Position numbers and translations under genes: made by a program
Notes under the pieces: model-generated
Told to the model about the DNA's origin: nothing
The model's input: the letters and a program-made list of their open reading frames with translations, nothing else
The model's database searches: none
Shown here: positions 50,132 through 62,796 of the stretch, piece by piece
Numbering within the stretch: the stretch's first letter is position 1
Layout: every line of letters starts with the position of its first letter
Source: Cliona cf. orientalis
Lineage: Eukaryota > Porifera > Demospongiae > Clionaida > Clionaidae
Direction of reading: 5' to 3'
Assembly: GCA_963930775.1 (NCBI GenBank)
Contig: OZ005700.1
Location: 620,001 to 684,000, forward strand
DNA length: 64,000 nt

Positions 50132-53100
50132 TCAGTGGTTTCTAGTTGGAGAGCACCTTCCAGTGGCCCCACACTCGACCTCGCCCTCCTAAAGTCAATG
50201 AGAGAGGGTACACATTACACAAGAGTACATGCAGATTTTACCAAGTATGATGTGTATGGTACAAAAATATGCAAGTGTTCATGTGACGTCGAAAAAAATA
50301 TGAGATGCAAGGCTATATAGCTAGTACTATACTGTGCTTTGCAAGTCAGTTGTCCAGTAAGGGTAAATGGGCAGTGGCTCTCAAGTGCTTAATTCAGTTA
50401 TACTACAAGTCACAGAGGCTTTCAGTTTATATAGTGACAGAGACGGGTGCCATTCCCTAACTTTCCTCAACAGCTCACCTGCAAAGCACAGTATTATACA
50501 GAATCTGATACAAGGATCACTTACTTTACATGAGCAGTGTATGCACTCATCAAGTGACCAGCTCTCACCGTTGCCATGGCGTTTACCATTGAAGACGCAG
50601 CTGTTGACCTGGAGTTGTTTGGGTGGGTGCATGGCAATTAATGATACGGCTATACAATTGAGTATGCAGTGATCAAGTTTCTAAAGAAAAGTCTACGTTA
50701 TCGATATTGTACTTTTTGTTGGGTAAAGCTTGTATACAATACACTGTCTTACCTTTTGTTCTAGTTGCAAAAGGCGATCGTTTAGATCACGATATTTGCT
50801 TGATGATCCTCCCATCTTGAACAAAGCAGATCGTCTAGAACGCTCGACCGGTGCACACTCAGCTAAAAAATGATGAATACATGTGGGAGGGGAAGGTGTA
50901 CGTCTGGTTAGTGGAATGCGTTACCATGGCAAATGATGTGTGGTTTATCTAACCTTCACATTCTTTCCACAAAATCAAATCGACTGAAGGTAGATCATCA
51001 CAGCGAACGAACTCAGACCTTTCTTGGAGATCAAAGGCACAGAACGGAACCATCGAGATGTTGTCTGCATTGTCACAGATAATCCTGGAAAGGCTTGCTT
51101 GCTGCAACTGCACCAGCTGGTCAGGTGCAAATTGGCCTTGACGCTCATAAAAGAACCTTAATAAGCACATAAAATACAATCATAATAATATTGTTAGTCA
51201 AGTAAAGCATTAGTTACTAATTATTATTATTAGCTACAGCTCATTTAACCTAAGTGGCAACTCTTTATTACCACACCACTTCAAGACGCCGTAGCTAATT
51301 GCATTTAATTTGCTGTAATGTGCTACTTAGATACAATTAGTGGCTATAGTTACTAGTAATTATTTAGATACTCTATACAAATCACTATGGTCTATATACA
51401 TAATATTCTGCATACCTGTCACCATCCCTCAGTCGTTTGAACTGGTCTCCTATGATACACTGGAAGGTCGGTCCCAGCTGGCTGCCTGGCAGAGTGTCTT
51501 CCAAGAGCCCACCAACAAACAGATCAATGTTGTCAGGTTTGTTGCCGTAGACCTCAACCAGCTTCGCTCTCACTGATGCATCGCTGATATCACTGCTGAG
51601 GTCGTTGACAGTGGCGGCCCTTGGCAGACCACAGTAGCTTCGCCACTGGCCGTAGCTAGGGAGACCGTGGTCCCTCCCGCGCTGAACGTTCAGAGATGCA
51701 AGGTCCAAGCCAATTTCATGTGCCTGTAATCACAATGTGGTCATCATGTTAGAAACATTGACTATCGTTCTACCTATCTCTCTCCTATCTCTTCCTTTCT
51801 CTCAGGCCAAGATATTAATTATAATAGCTTACCTGAGCAAAGAGTGCTTCAGTGAGATTATTATTCATTGCCTGTGTGGATATTCTTAACTTGACAGGAG
51901 TAGAGATCAAGCCACGGATGAGAGGATCGATCCCCCCTTCTTCCAATATTCTGAAGGGGGTAAAGAATGCATTTTGCAGCAATAGGGGGCCAATGGGCAA
52001 TTGATCGTAGTTTGAGTCCAATCGGGAGAAGAAAGGCATAATCTGGCTGTGTCCAAATCGGTAGGCAGCTGTGGCAAATCCATTAGCAATTGTGGCATCG
52101 ACGCTTGAATTGTAGCCTTTATAGTCTTCCAGAAATTTCGGGCCAAGGATCACGGGCAGGTACTCGTTGTAGATAATGTTCTGCCACTCTGCTATCACGA
52201 TCCTTCTGGCCTCCTGGTACAGCTTCTCGCCATCCCAGTGAGGATTCAGTTGCTTTAGATTGTCGACAATTCGATTGTGCTCCCTGTAGAAGAGGGTGTG
52301 GATGGATATAAGTCCAACTTGCTCGTTCACTCTGATATCTCCCGCTAAGAAACAATCACTGCGGTCTCTGTGTATCCCGGTGGAGCAGTCGATATTGGAG
52401 TCTGGGTCATTGTCGAACGGGAGGAGATTCCTACCAGATGATATCTCTACCCCCAGCTTTAGATATCCAGTGGGGTTACCCCCCTCGTCGTACTCCCGTA
52501 GCCTCCCTGCCATCTCATTGGTCGATCCGTAGATCTGAGAGCCGTCGATGTATGATGTAATGGCATTCAGCTGCTCCCTGTGGACTCCTCTGTTGTTCTC
52601 CTTCAAGAGCAGTGAGGGAGCTCCAGTCCCACAGACTGCACTGGATCTCGTAAACGAGAGACATTTCCTTTCGATTCGCCTGTCATTCTCTGGAACCGGA
52701 ATGGGAAAACAGGGAGCATTATTGTCGCATATATCATCGCACTTCACCAGTCTATTGCTGCTGCTATTGAATGCAATGTCACTGGGGATGATGGGGGCAA
52801 GGTCAAGGTCGTGATCGAGAAACTGGCCAACCTGCATCAGCATGTGAGTGTATCTGCTGTTACCTGTGACCTGTGCTGAGGAGAGCAGTTTCTGGCTGAT
52901 TGTTCGAGGACTTGGTTTCCCCCCACTCCAGCCAACGGGCAGTCCCAGTCCATCCTCGTAAGCGGGCTGCTGCAGTCGTTTGAAGGGAACCTCAGATGCC
53001 CCCCATAGCGGGTGGTCTAAATTATTGCACGTGCCGTCGAAGGATCGATATTTTCGATGGAAGCAGTCGGAGCAGTCTACCTCGCGATTGTGCTCCTCAC

Positions 53101-56100
53101 AACCACTGAGTCTCTGCAGCACTTCTATCTCACACTCGCTCAGGTAGGGAACTTGATTGTCAGTGATGACCACAGGTTGATCCCCGGTGGTCAAGTTTTG
53201 GCGAATTCGGGCCACAATCTGGTCAAAGATCTCGGCTGCTTTGAGGTGTTCGATGATTCCATTGTCGGGATATTTGAGTCTTCGCAGGAGGGAACCAGGA
53301 GTCAGAGGCTTTCTTTTCAGCTCCTCCCTAGTGGCGTTGAAGGCAGCATCAACCTTTTCCCGCATCTCCTGCACGTCCGCTGGATCAATCAATCCTATAT
53401 GCACAAAAAAGTGGTGATCACTGCTTGTTAAAGTGAAACAGCAAAGCCAGTTACTACTATAAGCAAACATTTATTTTGCAATTTCTTATACACTCACCAT
53501 CACAAGTGAGCAGGGCTCCTGTTACTGTAACAACAGCACTGGCATCTGCTCTTCCCGCTTCACTTTCAACGAGACAGTAGTAGACTCCTGAGTCCTCTCT
53601 CCTTGCCCCCCTCACCGTTAGACTGCTTGACAACCGGCCGTCACCTTGGATTGAGATCCGATCAGATCCCGCCGTGCCTACTACAGCGGAGCCATCTTTC
53701 TCCCAGCGCAAGCTCTCAGCATAGTGGTTAGCCCGACAGTGCAAAGTGAAGGAACTATTCTCAAATGTATGAACATCAGTAGGAGCTTGAATGATGCTGG
53801 GTGATCTTGCACCTGATAATGGAAATTCAATACTTATGCATCGTTGCATATCAATGGTATCCAGATTGTGGTATGCAAAACTATTATGGTGGCTGCATGC
53901 ACCCCCAAAAATTTGCTCCAAGGCCTCGAGTCAATAGAAACCTTAAAGTGGCTTTACCTCATTACAGTGACATTTTTTCTACAGGGTCTTGAATAACATA
54001 ACAATTATATTATTATGACGCCTGTATAATTTCACTCACCAGCATATCTCAGGTTCACTGTTGCATTGCCACTGCCCACAACGCTCTCTGCCTTGCAAAG
54101 ATAGTCTCCAGCAAGGCTAGGCATCATGTTTATGATCAAAAGGCTTCCGTTTTGTGACAGACGATAGTGAACCGAGTCTTCTAGCTTTTCTCCATCGAAG
54201 AACCAAGATATCTCTGGTGTGAGTGGTTCTTCCTCGGTGATGCATCTGAGCTCCAGAGCCAAATCTCCCTTATAACCGTCCACAGTCTCTTCAATGGGAA
54301 TAACCACTGGGACAGCTGCAAAGGTATTCATGTATGATACGTAGGAAGCGGAGAGGAGGTGAATGAAGCAACAGACTTGATGTCAAGTTCAAGTGCTTAG
54401 GACAATCGTTAATGGAGGGTTGTCAAAACTATGAATACTTAAATGGACTGTGATTGAAAGAGCTATATAAGCATAATATTCCAGCACTGCTGAGGCATAT
54501 ATAGACTATACTAGTGATGATAGTACGTAGAAATAGTATAACATACCACAGCTGCTAAAAGTGAGTTGATCAACTTTTCTTCCAGCGAGCTCCTCTGGTG
54601 TTGAGCAGAGTACTGGATCAGACTCCTTCAGTGCTATGAAGTTCTTCATCCAAGCTGCTTTACAGTCGCAACGAATGTGATTGTTGGCCATTTCACTGTA
54701 ACAAGATTCATCGATAGCGAGACAGTATAATAAAAACTGGGGAAATTGCAATAATTACTACGCCCCCAACATCTCTGATGACTGGGCTATCAAATGGTCT
54801 ATTGCATGCATGGAATGATAAATAACAATTTGACTCGGTGACACGATCATTATCGCTAACTAGGAAGCTACCATTTATGGTAAGTGCAATAAATGGTGAC
54901 CTCAGGTGTGCCAGCAGTTAGCTAGCACGGAAGTGTAAAGGTTTCTGATCTATAGCTGCCATCTTCTTGTGTGTACTGAACTCACAGTTTCTTGAGTGCT
55001 GTCAGGGCATTCATCGCTGTGAAGGGAACCTCTTCCAGTTCATTGTTTTTCAAATATCTGCAAAATATGGTATTGCGTCATTTAGTGCACTGCAGGGCTG
55101 AAGGAAATTGATCTATCAACTCACAAATTCTCGAGGCTAGACAGTCCATCAAAGATGTGTTTATCCAGCATTCTGAGTCTGTTGCCATTCAAATACCTGC
55201 AACAATATTCCCAATGTGATTACCCATACTTATCACTCTATAATAATACAGCCAATCATTGTAGTACTACCATGCATGGTACTACTTTAACTTGAGCTGA
55301 ATCATTATAACTTCAACTTACAGCTCCTCAAGTGATGTGAGTCCCCTAAATACATCTGGTGGAAGCTCTACCAGTCTGTTGTTATTCAAGAGGCTGCAAA
55401 CAAGAAAAAGCAATATAATATCTGTCTAGCTCTAGGGCGCTCGAGCTCGAGAACGGGCAAGTGCAGGTGCCTGACATGTGATGTTGTATGCACTTACAGT
55501 GACTCTAACTTGGCGTTGTTTCGAAACGCTTTACTGGAGATATTCCGTAGATTGCTATTGATGATAGCCCTGAGGGAAGGGGGGGGGGGAGTTGAAAAAT
55601 ATAATAATATTATATCAAGCGTAGCTATAAGATGAGTACAAAAATAATTTATATCGGCGTACAGGTTGACAAGATCGGTGTATCTGCTGATGTCGGAGGA
55701 AGAAAGGTAAGCCATGTTACTCTGGAGAATAGTCCTGTGGGAGGAGAAAGAACAAGATCACAGAGAACAGCTGACTTGCAACCTGATATGCATGGGAAGT
55801 GTTTTATTAATTTTATCAGCACGTATGATGAATGCCCAGATTGGAATGTTCCTAGTGTTATATTATTTTATCAGAATGCACCCTGGTATTTGCAGCTCCA
55901 GGCTGGAATCTTTTGAAGTGTTTTAATTTCTATCAGCACATAATGTAATAAAGGCCGAGGTTGGAATGTTCCAAGTGTTTGTTTCATCAGTATGTGTATT
56001 CATCCATACAGTGTCATAGTAACTACGGTAGCAACAGCTGTGAAGCCACCCTGGTCTACCACAATCAATTGAACTCGGGCCAGGCTAAACACCTTTTAAG

Positions 56101-56583
56101 TGTCGTATGTGGCCACTGTAACATGTATGTTGCATGTATACACAATGAACTCTTTGTCTCAGGTATCATGCACTCTGATCTTGACACTTGAGACAAGAGA
56201 GCTGGTATCATCCCAACAGCTGGGGAGAAAGATTAAAACCATCTCACCCCAAAAAAGGTATATATGGCCTACAATCTTTGTAGTGATTCATTTACACAAG
56301 CAGCTGATGCATAAGTGAAGACACAATAAACGGAAACGGAAAAAAAGTGCTCGCGGTCACCACTGTATTGGTTGTTATAGCACTTCATGCACACTTACAG
56401 GTGGCGCACTCGGTCCACGGGAACGTTCCGAGGGATTCCGACTCCACGACAGTAGATATATCCATCGCTGGGTAGGCAGATGCAACCAGACGGGCACTGC
56501 GCCCTCGACACGACCACCTTTGATGCAATAAACAGCGCTGTAAACAAGAGTACTGCTGCTGTCGTTCTACACTTGATATGCAT
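50132..56583 (-). CDS. PXDN: Peroxidasin-like secreted heme peroxidase (LRR-Ig-peroxidase-VWC)
   Basis: Exons (minus) 56583-56399, 55569-55498, 55393-55322, 55196-55125, 55057-54986, 54695-54547, 54315-54040, 53812-53498, 53394-51833, 51723-51416, 51156-50954, 50862-50753, 50608-50525 and 50188-50132 give 1,178 aa. Order: signal peptide; LRRNT (CPSGCICLPSDGYIYC); four LRRs, each on a 72-nt phase-2 exon; LRRCT (RCDCKAAWMKNF); two Ig domains; animal heme peroxidase with distal GQFLDHDLDLAP, catalytic TLFYREHNRI and proximal YRFGHSQI; a short coiled-coil-prone segment; and a VWC split over the last two exons (CVFNG; CIHCSC; VECGATGRC). Vertebrate peroxidasin has four Ig domains. By family it makes hypobromous acid that cross-links collagen IV. 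The 829-bp first intron holds nothing recognisable. Confidence 0.95.
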
Positions 56584-56645
56584 CCTTGAGAAGTCTGCTG
56601 CTCGAGCTCAGAATTGCAATGTTGATTTGGACTGAGCACCCGCAC

Positions 56646-56657
56646 CTATTTTTATAG
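56646..56657 (-). promoter_or_regulatory. TATA box of peroxidasin
   Basis: CTATAAAAATAG on the minus strand, ~70 bp before the peroxidasin ATG, predicts a 5' UTR of about 40 nt. A GC box (CCCGCCC) and a TATATA (56729-56734) for the opposite gene lie within the next 90 bp. Confidence 0.6.
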
Positions 56658-56739
56658 GGAGTGCTGCGCGAAACAAACCGCCAGTGGGTTTTAACCCCGC
56701 CCACTCAACGTTGTTATTATTCACGCTGTATATACACGT

Positions 56740-58575
56740 ATGCAAAAAGGGACATCAGAGCCGCTGCGCTGTGCTTCCTGGCCCTCCTCTACGGCGTAGA
56801 CAGCCAGACTCCAGTCCCTGCAAGACCGCTAGGTAAACCACAAGATGTTTGCTAGATTGGCAAATTGTAGAGTACGTACGTGCCTAATCCCGTTTCTGTA
56901 GGGTACAACTACGTGACTTGTCAAGACCCCAAAGTCGTACTTGAAGTCTTTTATGACCAGTGAGATCATAGCTTTCTTTGCTCTCCTTGCTCATGAGTAC
57001 AATAATAAATCCATTATTTCAATAAGGATTGCATGCAATAATTCCCTCTGTTGCTGTCAGCTGTCTCCTCAGTAGCTTTTCTGCTGTGCTAGGCATAATT
57101 ATTACACTAGACAAAAACTTGGATTTAATTTCATGCATGTAGGAAATGTGTATAATATAGGATAGGGCAAAAATTTTCTACACATTTCACTTATTTTACA
57201 AAAACTCTGTCCTATCTGCCAAACATGTGTCGGAAAGCTCATGTTTTGGTAAGCACGACATATAGTTTTGGTCCAGTGAATTAAATATTTCGACGCTTCC
57301 CACTAGTTCAAGATGTACCACACACACACACACAAATTCTTATACCAGCTTTAGAGTAATTAAATTTGGTGCTATCTTCATTGCAGCCTATGCAGCGATT
57401 CTAAAGACAGTTGGCCGACTCTGAAGGAGGTGAGTCTAATTGCTGCACTTGTTCATTGATGGATTGCCATGTTGTATTCTGTATAATTATTAATATTATA
57501 GGTGGCTAGCGAATTCACTGGCAAAAACGTTGCTATCAAGATTCATATCTTCCCCCTTCCGTAGGTTACCAATAATAATTTGCTAAGCTAGCATACACAC
57601 AATGCTCACTTCCTCCCCCCACCCTCCCACCACCATCCACACACACACGCACAGGTACCACCACAATGCTTACTTTGCACAGCAAGTCGGTGTGGTTGTG
57701 AGTCAGCAGGCACCCACTAAGTTCATTGACTACGTTCAGCTGATATTCGATCAACAAGATAGTAAGCATTAAATTTTTGTAGTGTGGGGGGCACAGACAT
57801 CAAAAACAGACCCCTTGTAGTGCATGACATCTGCTATTGAATAAATCCCTGAATAAACCACTAATGATTAGCATACCTGCACCATTTGCGACAGATTTCT
57901 GTCATGCATTTTTTAGTTAAGGGGGATCTTGCTTAAACCTTTCATGTGAAACTAGAAGCCAATGCAGTCTTTTTGACTGCAAGGTCATTAATTTTTTAAA
58001 TTGCATTGCATTCCCAGTATTAATAAATCCGAGCACTTTTCAGAGTTCCTCTCTGGAGCGGTGAACATGACGGAGCCTCAGGTGCAGCAGGCCATGGCAA
58101 AGGTGGTCAGCGAGCAGCTTGGAGTAGACATGAAAACGTAAGCAGATTATTACAGTATTATTTTTTTTTTTCTGAAGAGACTATGTGTTTCATGAAGTAA
58201 CAATACTAGCAATAATTATTGGTAACAACCCACGCACGTACAAGTCCGGTCCATTGAACACGAACACCATAGTTAACACATTACAAAATTATGTATGCAT
58301 ACACTAAACTCGTGGAATTATCCGTAACATACTGAAAATTTACTAAGATTTTCTTGTCTTATCGCAGGATCTTGTCTGGCTTCACTGACTCTCTTGTTGT
58401 GGAGGATGCCCGCTATGCCTGGAAGTACGCTGCCTCTCGGGGGATCACGGGGACACCGCAGTACATCGTCAACGGGGTTCAGGTCCCAGATGCCCCCGAC
58501 TACAGCCAGACGCAGTGGGAACAGTTCATCAACAAGCTGGTGGCGTCGCCTGCCGTGGATAGGTCTGAGCTATAG
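56740..58575 (+). CDS. Secreted DsbA-like thioredoxin-fold protein
   Basis: Supported exons are about 56740-56832, 56902-56959, 57387-57429, 57502-57560, 57655-57761, 58044-58137 and 58368-58575; all junctions after the first are in phase. The product is ~215 aa. A signal-peptide-like segment (AAALCFLALLYGVDSQ) precedes a strand (PKVVLEVFYD) and an active-site-like loop HLCSDSKDSWPTLKE. A helical insert and the cis-proline loop GITGTPQYIVNGV follow. The usual CxxC is CxxS here, so a classical dithiol oxidase role is unlikely. The start is a problem: the only nearby ATG (56740) is one base out of frame with the signal sequence, across an A5G3 run. AATAAA lies at 58628-58633. Confidence 0.75.
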
Positions 58576-60180
58576 CTCAACAAATCCGCTGACATTTTTA
58601 TGATTGAGTTTCTATTCCCATTCTTCAAATAAAATTAATGAATATTTGCTGAGTAAAGCAGTGTTGTTACTGTACATAATATTATTATCATTAAAGGACG
58701 ACCAACAGTCAACTGTGCATGCAATTTGATATCAGCTTAATTTTAAATAGTATTGTGCATATGCACAAGTAAAACTTAATAATATACGTGTTCTCTGGTA
58801 TGATGAGTGCAGGTGTTTGGCACCATAATTATTTCACTGTGAAGACCATCAAGAGCTCATATCTCCCCCCACGCTTAACAACGATCATTAATTTTAGTTT
58901 GGATTCTCAAGCCTTACAATATTGCAATTTTATCACTCACAGACCAGATATATAACCACAGTGGACTTCTTAACAAACACCAATGGTCGACCCCTGCCTA
59001 CACACAATAGTTATCTAGCATGCATGCATACTACTTTTTATGGAAATAATTGTAAATCAATCAATCACTGTGTATTCCCATTTATGGAAGTTGCATCCTT
59101 GGAATAACAATTATTGCTAGTAAGGAACAGCTGCACTGGCCTTAAAACTCTTGTTAGTGTGAGTTTCCAAGAAACAAACTATCACAGGTACATGTACAGC
59201 GGCAGGAAGTTCCAATCAAGAGTGTAGGGGGGTCACCATGGTGTGGGGGTGTTGGTTGTTGCTTCATCATATCATCCATCCATTAAATTTTGACCTCACC
59301 CAGACAACCGTTCCCTTCTGATGAAGTATCCCAACAAACTGCTCTTAATCTTGTAGATGAATACTCAAAATTAACGTCTTTATCTGACCAATCATATATT
59401 ATACAGTTGGTTGGCAAACACCCACTTGTGGATTTAGTGGAGTGAATTTTTGATCCATCAAACATTCCCATTTTTGGTTGTAGCAGGAACTTATTATTAT
59501 TATGACAAATTGTAGGAATACCCGGTAATTATTGTGAGAATGAGGGCTAATGATGCGATTACAGGTCTCTCATATTATATCATAATTATTATAGCCTGCC
59601 AAAATTATCATGGAACTATTTTGATTTGCCAAACTTTATTGGATTCAAATTTCCGATAATTACAACAATCAAGATTCATGATTTTGCCAAAGAATACCAC
59701 AGACTTCCCTCACTAGAGCAGAGTTGAAATGTCCAAATAAGGGTGTAATCATGTGACTTTCCAACTATCAAGATAAAATCTAAGGTCAAAATTTACAGCA
59801 AGGAGATTCCAGTGACCTAAATCTAGAGAGCTTGCATAACTGTAATAATATTATTATAATATTATTAATTTGCCAAAGTATAAAATAATCAGTGTAATAA
59901 CACAATGACTGTAATAATATTATTATCATACAACATTAATATTTTTGTATCAATTAAACGAGGGATTTGTACAAGAGTGGAAGAAATAAATAAGATGAAA
60001 TGCAGTGCTAGTTCGTTAATCATACATAATCACAATAATAATAATGTACAGACTTCATGTCAACAATGTTAAATTAATAACTAAGTTCAAAGCAGTTTCC
60101 ATGACGTACACACGCAAAAAAAAGTGACGTCCCAACTTTCACCTCCCCTCCCCTCTCCTCTATCTAAGTTTCCACGTATC
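58576..60180. other. Intergenic region after the DsbA-like gene
   Basis: 1.6 kb, AT-rich, rich in AATAATATTATT-type runs, with no supported gene. A 62-codon minus-strand frame at 59283-59471 has a plausible composition but no family match or splice context. Confidence 0.55.
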
Positions 60181-62182
60181 CTACCAAAGGGTGGGGTTCA
60201 ACGTATGTCCCCCTCCCATCCCCCCGTGGGGGGCCGTGGAGGGGAACGTCCCATTTCCCACGGCCACAGCGGGGGGCGGCTGTTGTTGATTGATCTTAAT
60301 CTTCTGCATCTGTTGCTGTACCTGCTGGAGCTGCATTTGCTGTTGCTTGTGCTGGGCTAGCTGTTGCATCTGGGCCATTCTCATGGCCGCCTGCTGCTGT
60401 TGGCTGTAGTGGTAGGCATTCACGGGGTAGCCCTGTGCCGTGTAGGAGCCGTACTGTGCCTGGGGGGAGGAGTAGAGTGACATGATAGAGTCCTTCATGT
60501 CTTGTTTCGTCTGTTCCGGGACGAGGCTAGGATCTAAGAGCAGCGGGGCATCCGAGGTGGAGGAGGAATTCCCTAGTCCAATACTCGGTTGTTGCTGTTG
60601 CTGTTGGGGGGCCAGTTTTTGAGACGAAGAGGGGGTAAAGAAACCAAACGATGCCCCCTGTTGAGTCGATGAAGCGCTCTGCAGTGGACCCATGAGCAGG
60701 TCTGGAGTGCTTGAAGCTTTTTGTTTGGAAGCCATGGCCGTAGAGCTAGAAGGCATGGGGGAGTCGGTGAGGAGGTCTAGTCCAGGGACAGAGGAGGTGG
60801 TAGCAGAGGACGAGGAAGGAGGGGGAGAGGACTCTAGCGAGATGAGACTGTTGCTACTCGGCTGCTTGGAACTCGACGCAGAGAGAGGGGGCTGGGGGGC
60901 AGGGGAGAGGGACCTGCGGGAACCGGATGGGCGTGGCACTGACATCACCTGAAGGGAGTATAATATACATGTGTCAACGTAACGTAAATAGCATCACTGT
61001 ATATGCAAACTATGTGCACACTAATGGACGTACTTTGCTTAAGTGAACACGTATCTATTTCTGAGGAAGTTTATTATAATACACATAAGACACAATATTA
61101 TATGTAAGAATATTATGTGTAGATCTCCTTGGCATATTATATGTAAGAAGGTTCACCTCATTCTTTGGTGGGGTCGATTTTCTCTCATGAGTCTTCTTGA
61201 CCTTTAACCTGTTTTCCTGCTGGGCAGGGCGTGCCGATTTGGAACTACTATTGGTGGGCGGGGCCTTGCCAGATGTCGAGGCTCCTTTGTCCATGTAGAG
61301 CTTCTTCTCATACTTGGACCGAATGAATTGCTCAACAGCACTGGTGGAGGGAGAGGAGAGAGAAGACAGATTTATACACCCAGACATGCAACATACCTAA
61401 GAGAGTTTATGGAACACAAACATCTCCCAAAAATATACCCAGGAAAAGCCTCATGACAGGAAAGAGTTTACATCATACATGTACTTCCTGTCTAAAGTTT
61501 TACCAATACACAAATAAGAGCATGAAAAGTCCCATACTATTTTCTAAATCTTGGAGAAACCCATCCCAATGCTTCATTAGGCACGTCTAATTTGAACCAC
61601 GAAAAAGGCAGGCAGGCAGGCAGGACCACAATGGTGATCAGGTTATGGCTACGCTTAAGTGGAACATGGATAGATAGACAGACAGTACGATGTCTATTGT
61701 CCTTCACTCACTAGTCATCCTGTGGTCTTCGAAAGTTGGCTGGTAGGTTGGCCTCATAGATCTCCTTGGCATGTCTGTTGCCACCCTTCTGAATGGACTG
61801 CATGTCATGAGAGAGATAGAGACAGAGAGACAGGGCAAGTACAATAATAATATTATTATGCATATGTACGTGATCGATCATAACATCGATTAAATTTCAT
61901 GGGCTGTGGCAAAGTACACGAAAATGATTGTTTAAGACAGACATGGTCACACATGCTACACCAAGTGCATGTTGAACACACAGTACATACTCCTCTGCCT
62001 GTACTACACACAATGATTTATATACCTCCATCTGTTCTGGAGTCCAGGCATCCAAATTGACCGATTTGACACGGGATATGTGTACGCCTAGATTTCTGTG
62101 AATTCCAGCACATCGTATACAAATGAATACTCCCAGGTTCCAGCTAGCCCAACGAGGCCCTGTGTGTGTGTGTGTGTGTGTG

Positions 62183-62276
<94 letters not shown>

Positions 62277-62529
62277 TCGTACATAAGATAGTTGTGAGAA
62301 ACTGTGAAAAACCAAATAATATTATAGAAACAATTAACACCGTATATCACTTTCATCAAGCAAAGCTTGTTCTGAAATTGGTACCTCTGCCAAATATCAT
62401 ACGATTTCTCTCACCTTTGGCCATACAGTCGGCACAGTATCTGTTGTCTTCGTCTCTCAGGAGGTCGGCCAGAATCGTCTGGTTTCTCTCGTGAACCTTA
62501 GATGACGCATCTTTCGCTTTAGAGCCCAT
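60181..62529 (-). CDS. SMAP1/2: SMAP-type ArfGAP (stromal membrane-associated protein)
   Basis: Exons (minus) 62529-62415, 62159-62026, 61797-61712, 61340-61157 and 60948-60181 give 428 aa. The ArfGAP zinc finger is intact: Cys32, Cys35, Cys52 and Cys55 (C-x2-C-x16-C-x2-C), with the catalytic arginine finger Arg60 in [27 protein letters not shown], an FRRPQ motif and [17 protein letters not shown] follow as in vertebrate SMAP1 and SMAP2. The C-terminal half is Ser/Pro- and Gln-rich and keeps the [10 protein letters not shown] motif and a NPTLW end. The first ATG of the frame is at 62529. By family it stimulates Arf GTP hydrolysis in clathrin-dependent traffic. Its single-copy status is an inference, so SMAP1 versus SMAP2 is not resolved. 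Confidence 0.94.
62160..62273. repeat. (TG)n(GA)n compound microsatellite at a splice acceptor
   Basis: About 23 bp of TG followed by 44 GA units (62186-62273) on the + strand. On the minus strand this reads (TC)n(CA)n directly before exon 2 of SMAP, and the acceptor AG is the end of the CA tract. Confidence 0.95.
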
Positions 62530-62796
62530 CTCAGCTCGCTTTACTTCCACCAATCTTTCTAGCTCTCTACAGTGTGTGCGCTATATCGATTTACTGGGCG
62601 AGTCACGTTACCTTTTGTCGTGGCTTTGCGGTCGCCGCGCCGCGGTCACACCCGGGGGGTCGCGGGGGCTACAGTGGGAAGTGAATTTACTTTTCACACG
62701 AAGTCGCGGAGTAATGAATCTGATTGGCCATAGCCTAGGCTGTGTGGTAAAGGGTCGTCACACTGCATGGTCGATCAAGTGGTGCAGCGCTGCAGC

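Noticed and set aside
59283..59471. 62-codon minus-strand frame with plausible composition
   Set aside because: No family resemblance, no splice partner, and it lies in repeat-rich intergenic DNA. It could be a remnant but cannot be supported.
62123..62494. Long Arg-Glu (or Ser-Leu on the other strand) repeat frames
   Set aside because: Pure translation of the GA microsatellite; no flanking coding signal in those frames.
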